Source: Herpetosiphon geysericola (GTDB taxonomy: Bacteria > Chloroflexota > Chloroflexia > Chloroflexales > Herpetosiphonaceae). Taken from it: a DNA stretch of 64,000 nt. The notes under the pieces were generated by a model. That model was not told the DNA's origin, made no database searches, and saw only the letters and a program-made list of their open reading frames with translations. This document shows, one piece after another, positions 16,432 to 25,967 of the stretch. The stretch covers positions 1-64,000 of the forward strand of contig NZ_LGKP01000013.1 of assembly GCF_001306135.1 (NCBI RefSeq). The letters are read 5' to 3'. The position numbers and the translations under genes were made by a program. How positions within the stretch are numbered: position 1 is the first letter of the stretch; the number at the start of each line of letters is the position of its first letter.

Positions 16432-17993
16432 ATCCGTAAATCTCCTAAGGTGACTGCTAACATGGCGCTTAGCTCATAGGCGCGATCAATCCGTTGGGGG
16501 CAATAAATCTCTTTATTGAGCCAACATTGATACTCTTTCATGCGGAAAGGCCGATAATGAGAACAGAGCCAATTATAGCCACGTTGGAGCATGCGAATGT
16601 CGTCGTTATCGAGCAGCCCAGCCTCGCGCAAATTTTGCAAGGCCAGCACGGCGTAGGCGGTTTCAACCGTGGTTGAGCGTTGAATAATGCCCCAACCGCC
16701 ATCAGGATGTTGATGGACTTGCAGCGCTGCAACCGCTTCTTTCATTGCCGTTTTGTAGGGCGAGTTTTTTAAGGCTATCAGGACGTGGCATGTGGTATAC
16801 AGCCACGAAGTATTCCATTTATCGCCGCTCCAACTGCCATCTAGTTTTTGGGCATCAATAAAAATTTTCCACCAGCGCGAAATATCAACCCCAGCCAAAT
16901 CGAGCGCATGCACCGCTCGTGCGGTCAAGGAAATTGACGGTTGCAGTTCACCGTGATAGGCAACAAAACATTGATCGCGCTCAAATTGACGTAATATGTC
17001 AAGATCGACGGGATAGCCCGCTGCGATTAAGACGGCGACCGCTGCCGCAGTATCATCGCCATCGGGCATAAAATCATCGCTAAATCCAATGCCTTTGGGC
17101 TTGAGCGCTTGCTGCAAATCGGCAATTTGCGGTTTGAGCACATCTTGAATGCTCGGAAAGTCGAGAATTCCTGCGGTTACCAAGGCATAGAGGCTGAATG
17201 ATTGCTCAAAACGGGGAATTGGCCAGGCAGTTGGCATAATACAAGGTGCGCTTTCCGAGGTGGCCAACGATGCTTGGCGCAAATAACTTTCTGCCCCAGC
17301 GATTTCTTGGTGCAGGCTGGGGTTATGGTTGGCGGCAAATAACCATGCGGCAGTGGCAGCAGGGCTATGTCCAATTCCACCAGAACCATCAATTAAGCCA
17401 GAGTCTGCATGGCTCGCCCATGCTTCCCACGAATAGACGGGAGCAGTGCCCGCGCGCGGCTTCTTTTGCTGAATCAACGCCCGTTTGTGTTCGCCCAAGG
17501 CGATTAATTCGCGATAAGGCGCAAGTGGAATATCGAGGCGTAATTTAATCGGAATCCCATCAGCATCATCGGCATGTTCCTCGCGGTAGGCCTCTTTGAG
17601 CATATAGGGCAGCAGCAATTCCATGCCCACTGGCAGATTATCGGGCAGTGGTTTTTCCCAATATTCAAGCTGGCGGCGCAAAAAACGCTTGGCTTCGAGC
17701 AAGCCATCGAAGGTTGAGCGGCGTTGACAATGGTGACGCAGCGCCAAAATCGCAGCCAAAGTTGGCACTGCCCTGCTTAATGGCATAGCCGGATTGCCCC
17801 AACCTCCATCGGCATGTTGTTGGCTTACTAACCAATTAACTGCTGGCCAAACATGATCTTCGTTGGGGGTTGGGTATAAGCGCAACGCTTGAGCAGTATC
17901 ATAGACCGATGGACTCATCAGGCCGCCATTTTGACCAAGGTCGCGAATTAATGCCCGCAAATCATTGAGTAAAATGTCAAGAATTAAGCTCAT
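16428..17993 (-). CDS. Class II diterpene cyclase (kolavenyl diphosphate synthase type)
   Basis: This is a 521-residue protein from ATG 17993; an in-frame TTG at 17999 is an alternative, and neither has a strong ribosome-binding site. It has the beta/gamma double-barrel architecture of class II cyclases with QW-type repeats (QHADGGWGNP near the N-terminus, KLDGSWSGDKW and QHPDGGWG near the C-terminus). The proton-donating DxDD motif is D311-G-D313-D314. No class I DDxxD helix is present. Substrate is expected to be geranylgeranyl diphosphate, cyclised to a clerodane skeleton, as I recall for Haur_2145 of H. aurantiacus. No GGPP synthase is encoded here, so the precursor must come from elsewhere. 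Confidence 0.9.
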   Translation of the reverse strand: MSLILDILLNDLRALIRDLGQNGGLMSPSVYDTAQALRLYPTPNEDHVWPAVNWLVSQQHADGGWGNPAMPLSRAVPTLAAILALRHHCQRRSTFDGLLEAKRFLRRQLEYWEKPLPDNLPVGMELLLPYMLKEAYREEHADDADGIPIKLRLDIPLAPYRELIALGEHKRALIQQKKPRAGTAPVYSWEAWASHADSGLIDGSGGIGHSPAATAAWLFAANHNPSLHQEIAGAESYLRQASLATSESAPCIMPTAWPIPRFEQSFSLYALVTAGILDFPSIQDVLKPQIADLQQALKPKGIGFSDDFMPDGDDTAAAVAVLIAAGYPVDLDILRQFERDQCFVAYHGELQPSISLTARAVHALDLAGVDISRWWKIFIDAQKLDGSWSGDKWNTSWLYTTCHVLIALKNSPYKTAMKEAVAALQVHQHPDGGWGIIQRSTTVETAYAVLALQNLREAGLLDNDDIRMLQRGYNWLCSHYRPFRMKEYQCWLNKEIYCPQRIDRAYELSAMLAVTLGDLRI

Positions 17994-18054
17994 AGGCAAA
18001 GGATCGAGATCCTACACAAGGTCGTAATCTCAACCCTACTCCTTTCTGAATAGC

Positions 18055-18093
18055 AGCCCAACCAGCGTAGAGCAATCAAACGCTGGTTGGGCT
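18055..18093 (-). terminator. Hairpin between the response-regulator and diterpene units
   Basis: A perfect 14-bp stem AGCCCAACCAGCGT/ACGCTGGTTGGGCT with an 11-nt loop lies 9 bp after the response-regulator stop. No T-run follows, so termination may be partial and the diterpene genes might receive read-through. Confidence 0.65.
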
Positions 18094-18101
18094 ACCGCGA
18101 T

Positions 18102-18548
18102 CTAGTAGGGTTCCCAGACCGATTCGCCATTCAAAATGCGGGTAATTTGATTGGGAAAGCGATTGCGATTAATCGGCTTGCCAATCAGTCCATTGAAGCC
18201 AAGCTCGCGGGCTTTGGCCACATCTTGCGGCATAACGTTGGCCGTAACCGCAATGACTTGAGTGTTTTTAAGTTGCGGAACATGAAGCATATTTTTGAAG
18301 ACAGTAAAACCATCTTCATAGGGCAACTGAATGTCCAGCAACACTAAATCGGGGTGCAGGCGTGGATTCGCCTCAAGCAACTTAAAGAATTGGCGGCCAG
18401 AGGCCCGTCCATTATAATATTTGACCCGCAAATCTTCGCGGAGCAGAATCTCCAAAACGAATAGATTATCGGGATTATCTTCGACAATAACCACCGATGC
18501 GTCGCTGGGTACAACGGGAACAAAATATTCATTACTTGCCACGGGCAT
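18102..18548 (-). CDS. Single-domain response regulator, partner of the upstream hybrid kinase
   Basis: This is a 148-residue receiver (IVEDNPDN acidic pocket, LVLLDIQLP phospho-acceptor, GLIGKPI Lys) with no output domain. AAGGAG lies just before the ATG. Its start overlaps the end of the hybrid-kinase gene by 17 bp, so the two are translated together and the kinase is the likely phosphodonor. It is paralogous to the regulator at 14128-14553, including the NGESVWE tail. The diterpene operon lies directly downstream, but a control link is only positional. Confidence 0.9.
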   Translation of the reverse strand: MPVASNEYFVPVVPSDASVVIVEDNPDNLFVLEILLREDLRVKYYNGRASGRQFFKLLEANPRLHPDLVLLDIQLPYEDGFTVFKNMLHVPQLKNTQVIAVTANVMPQDVAKARELGFNGLIGKPINRNRFPNQITRILNGESVWEPY

Positions 18549-20799
18549 ACTCTACTCCTTGGTTAAAGATCTCGTTAATGCGGCTAAGAAATTCTTCCTC
18601 ACTAAGTTGGCGTTTAGCAATGACCCCTTGGGCGCGGGTGCGCAGCCAATCATGTTCCTGTTGATCAAGATCCTTGGCGCTGACAATAATTACTGGAATA
18701 TCAGCGTAGTTGGGATTATTCCGCAGGGCTTCGAGTACTTCAAAGCCATCCATATTCGGCATCATCAGATCGAGAATAACGAGGTCGGGCTTGGATTGCG
18801 CGATCAGCGCCAATGCCTCAACCCCATCCGCTGCCTCGCTAATCGCATAATCTCGGGCCGCGAGAATGTGTTGGACAACTTGGCGAGCGTCAGGGTTATC
18901 GTCAACAACCAAGATCTCAGCAGTTGGTTCGACACATTCTTGCACAATCGCCAGCAATACCTCCTCACGTACAGGTTTGACAATATGTTTCCTTGCCCCC
19001 AAAACTAGCCCAATCGTACCTTGATCAACCACTGAGCAGACAACAATTGGGATATGGGCAATCGTTGGATCATTCTTGATTTGGGCCAGCAATTCCCAAC
19101 CATCGAGATTTGGCATTTGCACATCGGTAATAATTAAGCGTGGCTCAATTTGTTTGATACTGCTAATTGCCAAACGACTATCTAAAACGCTATGCACCCG
19201 ATAGCCGCCTGATTCCAGCATAACCCGAAAGGTTTCATGGGCATCAGGGTTATCATCGATCACCACAATCTCAATGCTCGCTTGGTCGTTTGATGTGGCT
19301 TCAAGCTCGATCAAACTTGGTGGCGCAGCAAGATCGACGGTTGTGGTTTCGGCCAAACTGTTGGTAATTGGTAAGCTAAAGTAGAAGGTCGAGCCTTCGC
19401 CTTGGGTGCTTTCGAGCCACATGCTACCGCCGTGCATTTCGACCAACAGTTTGCTAATCGGCAAGCCTAAACCAGTGCCTTGATATTGATGGGTCACTTC
19501 GTTTTGAACTTGTTGGAACTCCTCGAAAATCTGTTGTTGATTCTCTGGCGCGATCCCAATCCCACTATCTTGGACGGCAATTTGCACAGTTTCAGGATTT
19601 GGTTGGCTGATTATGACCTTAACTTGGCCTTGCTCTGTGAATTTGACGGCGTTTGAAAGCAAATTGAGCAGCACTTGGCGAATTCGCACCTTATCAATCA
19701 CCATTGTTGGCAGTTCTTCGGGCATGTCTAAGTCAAGCTCAAGCCCTTTATCGCGGGTCAGCCCGCTGGCGGTGGCCATCACTCCAGTAATAATGGGTTC
19801 AAGCTCGGTTTTTTCATACATCAATTCCATCCTGCCTGCTTCGATTTTCGAGAGGTCAAGGATGTCGTTAATCAAGCCAAGCAGGTGATCGGCGTTATAC
19901 AGTACCCGTTCTTGCAGCTCGCGCTGGCGTTCAGAAAAATCGCCATAGCGATCAAGAAAGGCGGTGAAATTGATAATTGCATTGAGTGGCGTGCGCAGTT
20001 CGTGGCTCATATTGGCCAAGAAGCGCGATTTAAGTTGGTTGGCTTCTTCGGCGGCGTTTTTGGCGCTTGCTAGCTCGATATTGGTTTTTTCAAGCCGACC
20101 TTCGCGTTCTTCGACTGCGTGTAAGGCATCTTGCAGGGCTGCGGTGCGCTGATCGACCAAAATTTCAAGCTTATCGCGAATCTGTTGTAATTCAGATTCA
20201 CGCTGCAAAGCGCGGCTTAGCGCATCATTTAAAGAGGCGCTAAAACGATGAAAAAAGAAGCCCACGATCAAAACACTAAACACAAAGGTGCTAATTGTGG
20301 GTGGCAACAGATCGCCAAGCCGTGGATAGGCGCCGATAAATTGCACATTGAAGAATTGCAACCCCCCGATGAGTGCAATGACAACGATGCTTGCGCCAGC
20401 AATAGTTTTAATGCCCTTGCGACCAGTTAACAATCCTGAGAGCGTGATCGGCATCATAAAGGCCGAAAGAATCCAAGCGCTGTTGCGTAAGCCTTCAAGC
20501 GCCAAAATTAGCGCCAAACCTACCACAAGGCCGCTTGATGCAAGCGTCACTGCGCGCCGAAAATGACCTTGGCGCAGATTGATTACGGCAATCACAAAGA
20601 AAATGAAAATTAAAAGACTAGTAAGGCCTGCCCGAAAGGCACTGCCACTGGTGCTTGAGACAATAAATGCAGTTGGAACAGTAACAAAACAAATGATACT
20701 CAAGCCAATTAACATTATCTGTAGGAGAAAGGCTTGCTCCCGTTGCACAGGATCTGTAAGATTGATGCGATTAAGCCAGCGCTGGATTGAGGCTTGCAT
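18532..20799 (-). CDS. Membrane hybrid histidine kinase with two C-terminal receivers
   Basis: This is a 755-residue protein. ATG 20799 (GAAGGAGC upstream) is preferred to an in-frame TTG at 20838. About six hydrophobic segments fill residues 20-190, forming a membrane sensor without a recognised ligand domain. A coiled coil (about 195-260) leads to HisKA with NMSHELRTPLNA and then HATPase (GSGIGIAPENQQQ, GTGLGLPI). Receiver 1 (VVIDDNPDA, IITDVQMPN, VKPVRE) and receiver 2 (VVDDNPDA, VILDLMMPNMDG) follow. In receiver 2 the Lys falls in IAKRQ rather than KP. A stand-alone receiver is encoded next, giving a multi-step phosphorelay. Confidence 0.92.
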   Translation of the reverse strand: MQASIQRWLNRINLTDPVQREQAFLLQIMLIGLSIICFVTVPTAFIVSSTSGSAFRAGLTSLLIFIFFVIAVINLRQGHFRRAVTLASSGLVVGLALILALEGLRNSAWILSAFMMPITLSGLLTGRKGIKTIAGASIVVIALIGGLQFFNVQFIGAYPRLGDLLPPTISTFVFSVLIVGFFFHRFSASLNDALSRALQRESELQQIRDKLEILVDQRTAALQDALHAVEEREGRLEKTNIELASAKNAAEEANQLKSRFLANMSHELRTPLNAIINFTAFLDRYGDFSERQRELQERVLYNADHLLGLINDILDLSKIEAGRMELMYEKTELEPIITGVMATASGLTRDKGLELDLDMPEELPTMVIDKVRIRQVLLNLLSNAVKFTEQGQVKVIISQPNPETVQIAVQDSGIGIAPENQQQIFEEFQQVQNEVTHQYQGTGLGLPISKLLVEMHGGSMWLESTQGEGSTFYFSLPITNSLAETTTVDLAAPPSLIELEATSNDQASIEIVVIDDNPDAHETFRVMLESGGYRVHSVLDSRLAISSIKQIEPRLIITDVQMPNLDGWELLAQIKNDPTIAHIPIVVCSVVDQGTIGLVLGARKHIVKPVREEVLLAIVQECVEPTAEILVVDDNPDARQVVQHILAARDYAISEAADGVEALALIAQSKPDLVILDLMMPNMDGFEVLEALRNNPNYADIPVIIVSAKDLDQQEHDWLRTRAQGVIAKRQLSEEEFLSRINEIFNQGVEYARGK

Positions 20800-20839
20800 G
20801 GGTGCTCCTTCAGCATAGCGCCTGCTATGCCCTACCAAA

Positions 20840-21960
20840 GTTAAACAACTCTTCCATCAGTCAGCACAAGAATCTGCTTGAATAAATGCTTGGAGCAAAG
20901 CGCAGAATGGGTTGATTTCAAGCAGTGATGGCTCAATCCTGAGCGGAACTATTTACACTTCACATATATCAATAGCTGTATAGGACTATGGATTTATGTG
21001 TGAGAAGTGTACCATAGCTGGACTATGGTTGTATAGTATTTAAGTTGGATATCAGGCCCGAAGTTCAAGCATCCTCGTACCACGATTTCCATGTGACAAA
21101 TTTCGCAATTCTTGGTATGATACGGCCTACACTGATCCTAACTACTTGATAGTCAGGACTAGAACATTCGTTGCCCAATTATCCCTGTGAGTGTTATACC
21201 ATAGCATGGGTAATTCATTCTAGAAGTGCTAGTACTGAGTTCCTATACACTCTAGGTCAGAAACGAGGTGGTACTATTGGTACTATCCAAATGGTTTCTA
21301 ATTACCTAGTGGTATGGCGGGTAATCTGTGTATAATTTCCCCACAACCCACAGATAAACCAACCGGATCTGAACAACCATCACCAAATTATCGTGGCACA
21401 ACCTGCCACAACAATTGACGATTTATCCCCTTTGTGGGTAAAGGTGTCGGGCTGAAAGTTCTAGCAGGCAACCCTGTACAAGACTCATAGTCTCGTTGCT
21501 GATTTGGAACTTTGGCTGGTGATTGTGGGTGATATACCGCAGCTTACTGTCATCGTATAAACTAGGCCTTAGCCTAGGGTGGTAGAAGCTATCGGAGGCG
21601 GGATTTGTATCGGCCCGTGTTTATATGGCATAAACACACCAAATTCTTACCTCAGACCCTGACCGTCTGATGTTTGGAGTTACCATGTTGTATTGTCTCG
21701 CAGCAGACCACGGTGAAGCGACATTCACCGACCAATCATCCGTTCGCGTTGGTATCATTGCCCAAACAATTGCTCTTTTGGTTTCATTCTTGCCTGCAAT
21801 AGCCTCGGTTCAACAGCGTAGCTGGTGTTCTAGATACCTTTTGGCTTGGTCACCGAACGATGAGCATAGTTCTTGCTTAGGCAAACGCTAACCACAAACC
21901 TTCGCTCATCATAATTCGCCCTTGCTCTTTTAACCACGTTGTTAAATGAAGGTAGACTGC
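20840..21960. other. 1.1-kb gene-free region with several RNA-like hairpins
   Basis: No convincing gene lies here. The left part (20900-21060) is AT-rich and promoter-like, with ACACTTC/GAAGTGT inverted repeats and repeated ACTATGG. A TATAAT occurs at 21331-21336. From there to 21640 the sequence holds several hairpins: a nested set at 21455-21513, a CTAGGC/GCCTAG stem around 21562-21577, and GTGTTTAT/ATAAACAC at 21617-21637. An open frame at 21670-21891 has no ribosome-binding site. Confidence 0.5.
21455..21513 (+). ncRNA. Candidate structured RNA (nested hairpins), unidentified
   Basis: Three nested stems fit together: AAAGTTC (21455-21461) with GAACTTT (21507-21513), GCAAC (21468-21472) with GTTGC (21495-21499), and AGACT (21481-21485) with AGTCT (21489-21493) closing a CAT triloop. 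It does not match the conserved cores of RNase P RNA, SRP RNA or tmRNA that I know. It could be an sRNA or part of a long leader of the pentapeptide-repeat gene. Confidence 0.3.
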
Positions 21961-21961
21961 T

Positions 21962-22570
21962 ATGACAACCCTGCGCGATGTGTTGGTTTTGGATGTACAA
22001 AACCACCCTGTTCAAATGCCCGTTTCGTCGGCCTATCGCAGCAACATGCAATTTGCCCGCTTGCGCCACCACGATCTCTGTGATGCAAACTTGGCAGATA
22101 CTCAATTCAACTTGGCTGATTTAGTGCGTGCTCAATTAAGTGGCGCAAATTTGCAACGCTGTAATTTTCACCGTGCTCGACTCAATCGGGTTGCTGCTAT
22201 CGCTGCTGATTTCCGTGATGCGAATCTGAATCAAGCCCAATGTGATGGTGCTGATTTCACCAATGCCGATCTTTCAGGGGCCAATTTGAGCCAAGCTCAA
22301 TTCTGTGGCGCACGCTTGGTCAACGCTTCATTGTTCGGGGTTCACTCCAATCAATCAGCCCACCCAGCCCGCCAACAGTTGAACTTTACTGGCGCTGATT
22401 TGCGCGGTGCCGATCTGCGTGATGCTGATTTGCGCAATGCCATCCTGACTGATGTTGAACTCCAAGGTGCGCGCTATAACGCTGGCACGGTGTGGCCATT
22501 GGGTTGGAACACTGCTGATCATGGCATGATTTTTGATGACCATCTGCTCGCTCGTGAGGTTGCTTGCTAG
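21962..22570 (+). CDS. Pentapeptide-repeat protein
   Basis: This is a 202-residue protein; GAAGGTAG precedes the ATG. From about residue 40 to 160 it consists of A(D/N)LxX-type pentapeptides (for example ADLVRAQLSGANLQR and GADLRGADLRDADLRNA), which fold into a right-handed quadrilateral beta-helix. A non-repeat insertion occurs at about 130-140. The end, ARYNAGTVWPLGWN, is a capping sequence common in such proteins. There is no signal peptide. Members of this fold include DNA-gyrase-protecting mimics and proteins of unknown role; nothing here decides between them. Confidence 0.9.
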   Translation: MTTLRDVLVLDVQNHPVQMPVSSAYRSNMQFARLRHHDLCDANLADTQFNLADLVRAQLSGANLQRCNFHRARLNRVAAIAADFRDANLNQAQCDGADFTNADLSGANLSQAQFCGARLVNASLFGVHSNQSAHPARQQLNFTGADLRGADLRDADLRNAILTDVELQGARYNAGTVWPLGWNTADHGMIFDDHLLAREVAC

Positions 22571-22603
22571 TTACTTATTTTTTTGGACTGGCATTTTACT
22601 AAA

Positions 22604-22641
22604 CAACGCCCATTTCAGTTGCTGAAACGGGCGTTGCTTCT
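22604..22641. terminator. Bidirectional terminator between convergent genes
   Basis: A 15-bp stem CAACGCCCATTTCAG/CTGAAACGGGCGTTG (one mismatch, 3-nt loop) is followed by CTTCTTTATT on the plus strand. Confidence 0.8.
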
Positions 22642-22648
22642 TTATTAT

Positions 22649-24322
22649 CTATTGATGCATTCGCTCTGCTTGTTTGAGCAAGTTCACAAATTCGGCTGCA
22701 CCTTGGTTGTTGGGCAAATCAAGCGCTGCTTCTTCGGCTAGATCTAAAACATCTAAGATGTCAGTGTCGTTGTTCCAGCGCGAATGGCGCAGCAGCTCAG
22801 CAAATTCGGCAACGCTGGCCGCCAAATGCATCCGTGCACTCGAGCGATCAAAGCTGCTATGGATTTGCTCGGTGCTAATCAGCAGGCTTTCTTCAACCGG
22901 TGCATTTGTATCCATGTCGACATAACGAATATTGACTTGGGCAATTGGGCCACGCGCATCAGGATGGCGCTTGATTTCATACAGCGCGGTTACATTATGC
23001 CCACCACCTACTTCGCCCCCATCAACACTATCGTTGCGGAAGTCGCTATCAGCAACATCACGATTTTCGTAGCCAATCAGGCGATAGCGCTTGACCACGG
23101 TGGGATCAAAACTAACTTGGATTTTGGCTTCGCGCCCAATGGTTTCCAGTGAGCCAGTTAATTGCTCGCCAAACAAGCGTTGGGCTTCGTCTGTGGAATC
23201 AATATAGGCATAATTGCCATCGCCTTTATCGGCCAATTGCTCCAACAGAATATCGTTGTAGTTGCCCATGCCAACCCCATAGGTCGAAAGTTGCACGCCT
23301 GCATCAAGATACTCTTGGAAGGTTGCCAAAAGTTGGCTTGGCTCGGTCATGCCGCTGTTGGCAACCCCATCAGAGCACATCAAAATCCGGTTGATGCCGC
23401 CTGGTTTGAAGGCTTGCCATGCTAAATCGAAGCCAGCGCGCAGGCCTGCTTCTGCATTGGTACCGCCATTGGGTTCCAGCGAATTGATCGCCGTAATAAT
23501 ATCCATCTGATTTGCGCCCGTAGTTGGTTGCAAGACGATCCGCATCTCATTACTAAAGGCCACAATTGCCAAGCTATCGTCTGGTTGCAGCTTGCCAGCC
23601 AAATAGAGTAAGGCGTTTTTGACCATTTCTAAGCGGCCATCTTGCTCCATCGAACCTGAACTATCGATCACAAAGGTCAGTGCTGCTGGCTTGCGATCGG
23701 CAACTGCAATGTCGCGTGCTTGAATGCCAATTTGAACTAATTCGTAGTTAGTGCCACCAAATGGCGATGGAGCGACCTCGCTGTAAATTGCAAAATCGCC
23801 ATCTTCTGGCTGTGGATAATCATAATCAAAGGCATTCAGAAATTCTTCGACCCGCACTGAATCTGCTGGCGGTAACATCCCTTGGTTGATGCTGCTACGC
23901 ATTAAGCTATATGAGGCACTATCAATATCCATCGCAAAGGTTGATAAGGGGTCAGTTTCTGTGCGCACGAATGGATTGGTGCCATAATTTTGGAAGTACA
24001 TCGAGTCGAAAACTTCTTGATCTTGGTCACTTGAGTAGGGCCGACCTGGATCAAGCGGTTGGGTTGGCATTACCTGCATATCTGGCAATGGCGCACCCGC
24101 TGCATCAGCTGGTGCTTGGGTAGGCATTGGCCGTGGTGCTGGTTGTTCGGCCCCGCCGTTTGGATCGACTTGTGGCGCTGGTTGTTGCGCAACGCTGGTT
24201 GGCTCAGATTGTGGCGCTGGGCGTGCTTTCGGGTCGCTGACTGACGTTGGAACACTCGCTTCTCCCCCACAAGCGCTGATCATCAGTGCGATCAGCACAA
24301 TGCTGCCTCGTTTGAATCGCAT
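22649..24322 (-). CDS. VWA-domain lipoprotein (YfbK-like)
   Basis: This is a 557-residue protein; AGAGG lies before the ATG. The signal ends in lipobox ISAC (Cys18), followed by a Pro/Gln-rich spacer (about 20-95). A conserved N-terminal module comes next (about 100-200, with FAMDIDSASYSLMR and RVEEFLNAFDYDYP). The von Willebrand A domain begins at about 215 with FVIDSSGSMEQ, the DxSxS metal-site motif. The C-terminal part (about 390-555) matches the conserved tail of this family. It should be lipid-anchored on the outside and mediate metal-dependent protein contacts. No MoxR ATPase is adjacent, so no chaperone partner can be named. Confidence 0.88.
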   Translation of the reverse strand: MRFKRGSIVLIALMISACGGEASVPTSVSDPKARPAPQSEPTSVAQQPAPQVDPNGGAEQPAPRPMPTQAPADAAGAPLPDMQVMPTQPLDPGRPYSSDQDQEVFDSMYFQNYGTNPFVRTETDPLSTFAMDIDSASYSLMRSSINQGMLPPADSVRVEEFLNAFDYDYPQPEDGDFAIYSEVAPSPFGGTNYELVQIGIQARDIAVADRKPAALTFVIDSSGSMEQDGRLEMVKNALLYLAGKLQPDDSLAIVAFSNEMRIVLQPTTGANQMDIITAINSLEPNGGTNAEAGLRAGFDLAWQAFKPGGINRILMCSDGVANSGMTEPSQLLATFQEYLDAGVQLSTYGVGMGNYNDILLEQLADKGDGNYAYIDSTDEAQRLFGEQLTGSLETIGREAKIQVSFDPTVVKRYRLIGYENRDVADSDFRNDSVDGGEVGGGHNVTALYEIKRHPDARGPIAQVNIRYVDMDTNAPVEESLLISTEQIHSSFDRSSARMHLAASVAEFAELLRHSRWNNDTDILDVLDLAEEAALDLPNNQGAAEFVNLLKQAERMHQ

Positions 24323-24615
24323 AACAACCTCTTTTCAGTTAATGTTGATAATGCATTGTGTGGACCACACCTATCAAACGTTACCATATCCATGTTTGTT
24401 CCATAGCTATCTGTAGTTTCTGCCTAGCTCTTCGTAGCTCAATGTTGCGGATTGAACGCGCTATCAATCAAAGCTCCTTGGGTGATCCAGCTTTAGCATA
24501 CCTGCCCGAAATGGCGAAAAAATGGATTTTTACTGGTGCAATACTGCCATTTACTGTACAAAACGCTAGTACAATGCTCAAAATCAGGGTAATCCAAGCA
24601 AGAAAGGCCAGTGCG

Positions 24616-25536
24616 ATGCAACTCTCAAGAGTCGATCCTGAATTACAACCCTATGTTCGCCGGATTCCACCGTTGCCACTTGGCAGCAATTGGGGGCGTC
24701 GTTTTGTGCGTTGGTTGGGCAAACGCCTCCCAAGCAAGCAGTTTGCTGGCGTGATGATTGAACAACGCAACGATTTAAAGCCCCCATTGCGCATCTATCG
24801 CCCAGCTGCTTGCCACTCAAGCGCTGCCCTAGTATGGATTCATGGTGGCGGGCTGATCATTGGTAATGCAGCCCAAGATGATCAATTTTGTGCCACGACG
24901 GCCCAAAAATTGGGGATTGTGGTAGTTTCGGTTGATTATCGGCTTGCACCTGAACACCCGTTTCCTGCGCCGCTTGATGATTGTTTGGCGGGCTGGAATT
25001 GGCTGCAACGGCATGCAGCAACACTTGGCGTTGATCCAACGCGGGTGATTATTGGTGGTGAAAGTGCTGGCGGCGGTTTGGCTGCTAGTTTGGCCCAGCG
25101 CTTGTTTGATGCCGGTCAAACGCAGCCAATGGGTCAATTGCTGTTATGCCCAATGCTTGATGATCGCACGACGCTTGATCGCGGTTTGACGGCAATCGAT
25201 CATTTTGTCTGGAATAACCACAAGAATATGCTTGGTTGGCAAGCCTATTTGGGCCACAAACCGAGCATTGATGTGCTTCCAGCCTATGCTGCTGCTGCTC
25301 GGCGTGCCGATTTGGCTGGGTTGCCAGCAACTTGGATTGGGGTTGGCGATATTGATTTGTTTTATGAAGAAAATCGGCGCTATGCTGAGCGTTTGCAGGC
25401 TGCTGCTGTTGACGTAACGTTTGAAGTTGTCGTTGGCGGGCCGCATGGGTTTCAGAATTGGGCCTTTAGTACAGCCATTGCCCAACGTTTGCTAGCCAAA
25501 GCCCATGCGTGGCTCCAAACATTAATTGAGCGCTAG
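24616..25536 (+). CDS. Alpha/beta hydrolase, hormone-sensitive-lipase (HSL) family esterase
   Basis: The frame is open from 24358, but ATG 24616 (AAGAAAGG upstream) gives a 306-residue protein of normal size for the family. The HGGG oxyanion motif (VWIHGGGLIIG), nucleophile elbow GGESAGGG (GDSAG type), acid Asp in GVGDIDLFYEE and base His in GGPHGF are all present and in order, so it should be active on small carboxylic esters. No signal peptide is visible. It is divergent from the VWA lipoprotein, with about 290 bp between them. Confidence 0.9.
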   Translation: MQLSRVDPELQPYVRRIPPLPLGSNWGRRFVRWLGKRLPSKQFAGVMIEQRNDLKPPLRIYRPAACHSSAALVWIHGGGLIIGNAAQDDQFCATTAQKLGIVVVSVDYRLAPEHPFPAPLDDCLAGWNWLQRHAATLGVDPTRVIIGGESAGGGLAASLAQRLFDAGQTQPMGQLLLCPMLDDRTTLDRGLTAIDHFVWNNHKNMLGWQAYLGHKPSIDVLPAYAAAARRADLAGLPATWIGVGDIDLFYEENRRYAERLQAAAVDVTFEVVVGGPHGFQNWAFSTAIAQRLLAKAHAWLQTLIER

Positions 25537-25623
25537 GTATTTGATGCTTAGCAGATTGAAAAATAGGTGAAAAATCAATGACGATCTGTTAGCTTCTGTT
25601 TAATCCGACGAAAGCTGAGTATA

Positions 25624-25947
25624 TTGCCTTTACCCATCTACCTGTTTGCACAAAACGGGAAATTATTGATTACCCCATCGGCTACCGCGATGATTGCGTT
25701 TTATCTTCTCCAAAACAGTGGCAACACGATTATTGTTTTATCGGAGTATGATGAAGAACGATTTCCTGCGCAGTTTGATACATATCGAGAAGTGACTGAT
25801 GCAACCCTTGATCTCATGATCGAGCATGGTTTTGCATTCGAAGTGAAACGTGAGTACTTGTTCGCGAATGATCCAACAATCTATACGCGCCATATGGAAT
25901 TACAAGAGATTACATGGGCTTATCGGGCGCATTCCGCATCTTTTTAA
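25624..25947 (+). CDS. Unknown 107-residue protein
   Basis: This is a small soluble protein beginning at TTG 25624 with only a weak ribosome-binding site. Composition and codon use look coding (LLQNSGNTIIVLSEYDEERFPAQF). No domain is recognised. It lies between the esterase and the xyloglucanase promoter in the same direction as both. A later internal start (ATG 25690) would remove the first strand. Confidence 0.5.
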   Translation: MPLPIYLFAQNGKLLITPSATAMIAFYLLQNSGNTIIVLSEYDEERFPAQFDTYREVTDATLDLMIEHGFAFEVKREYLFANDPTIYTRHMELQEITWAYRAHSASF

Positions 25948-25967
25948 TAAATTCTAAAGTTTTAGTA

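Noticed and set aside
14681-17993. Claiming the diterpene operon as a new biosynthetic system
   Set aside because: Gene order and motifs match the O-methylkolavelool cluster I recall from H. aurantiacus, so it is treated as known. Only its regulatory setting is flagged.
21331-21640. Known housekeeping RNA (RNase P, SRP, tmRNA, 6S)
   Set aside because: None of the conserved core sequences that I can recall is present, and the hairpin set does not match.
21670-21891. 73-residue open frame in the large intergenic region
   Set aside because: No ribosome-binding site and an unconvincing composition. It lies in a hairpin-rich region better explained as non-coding.
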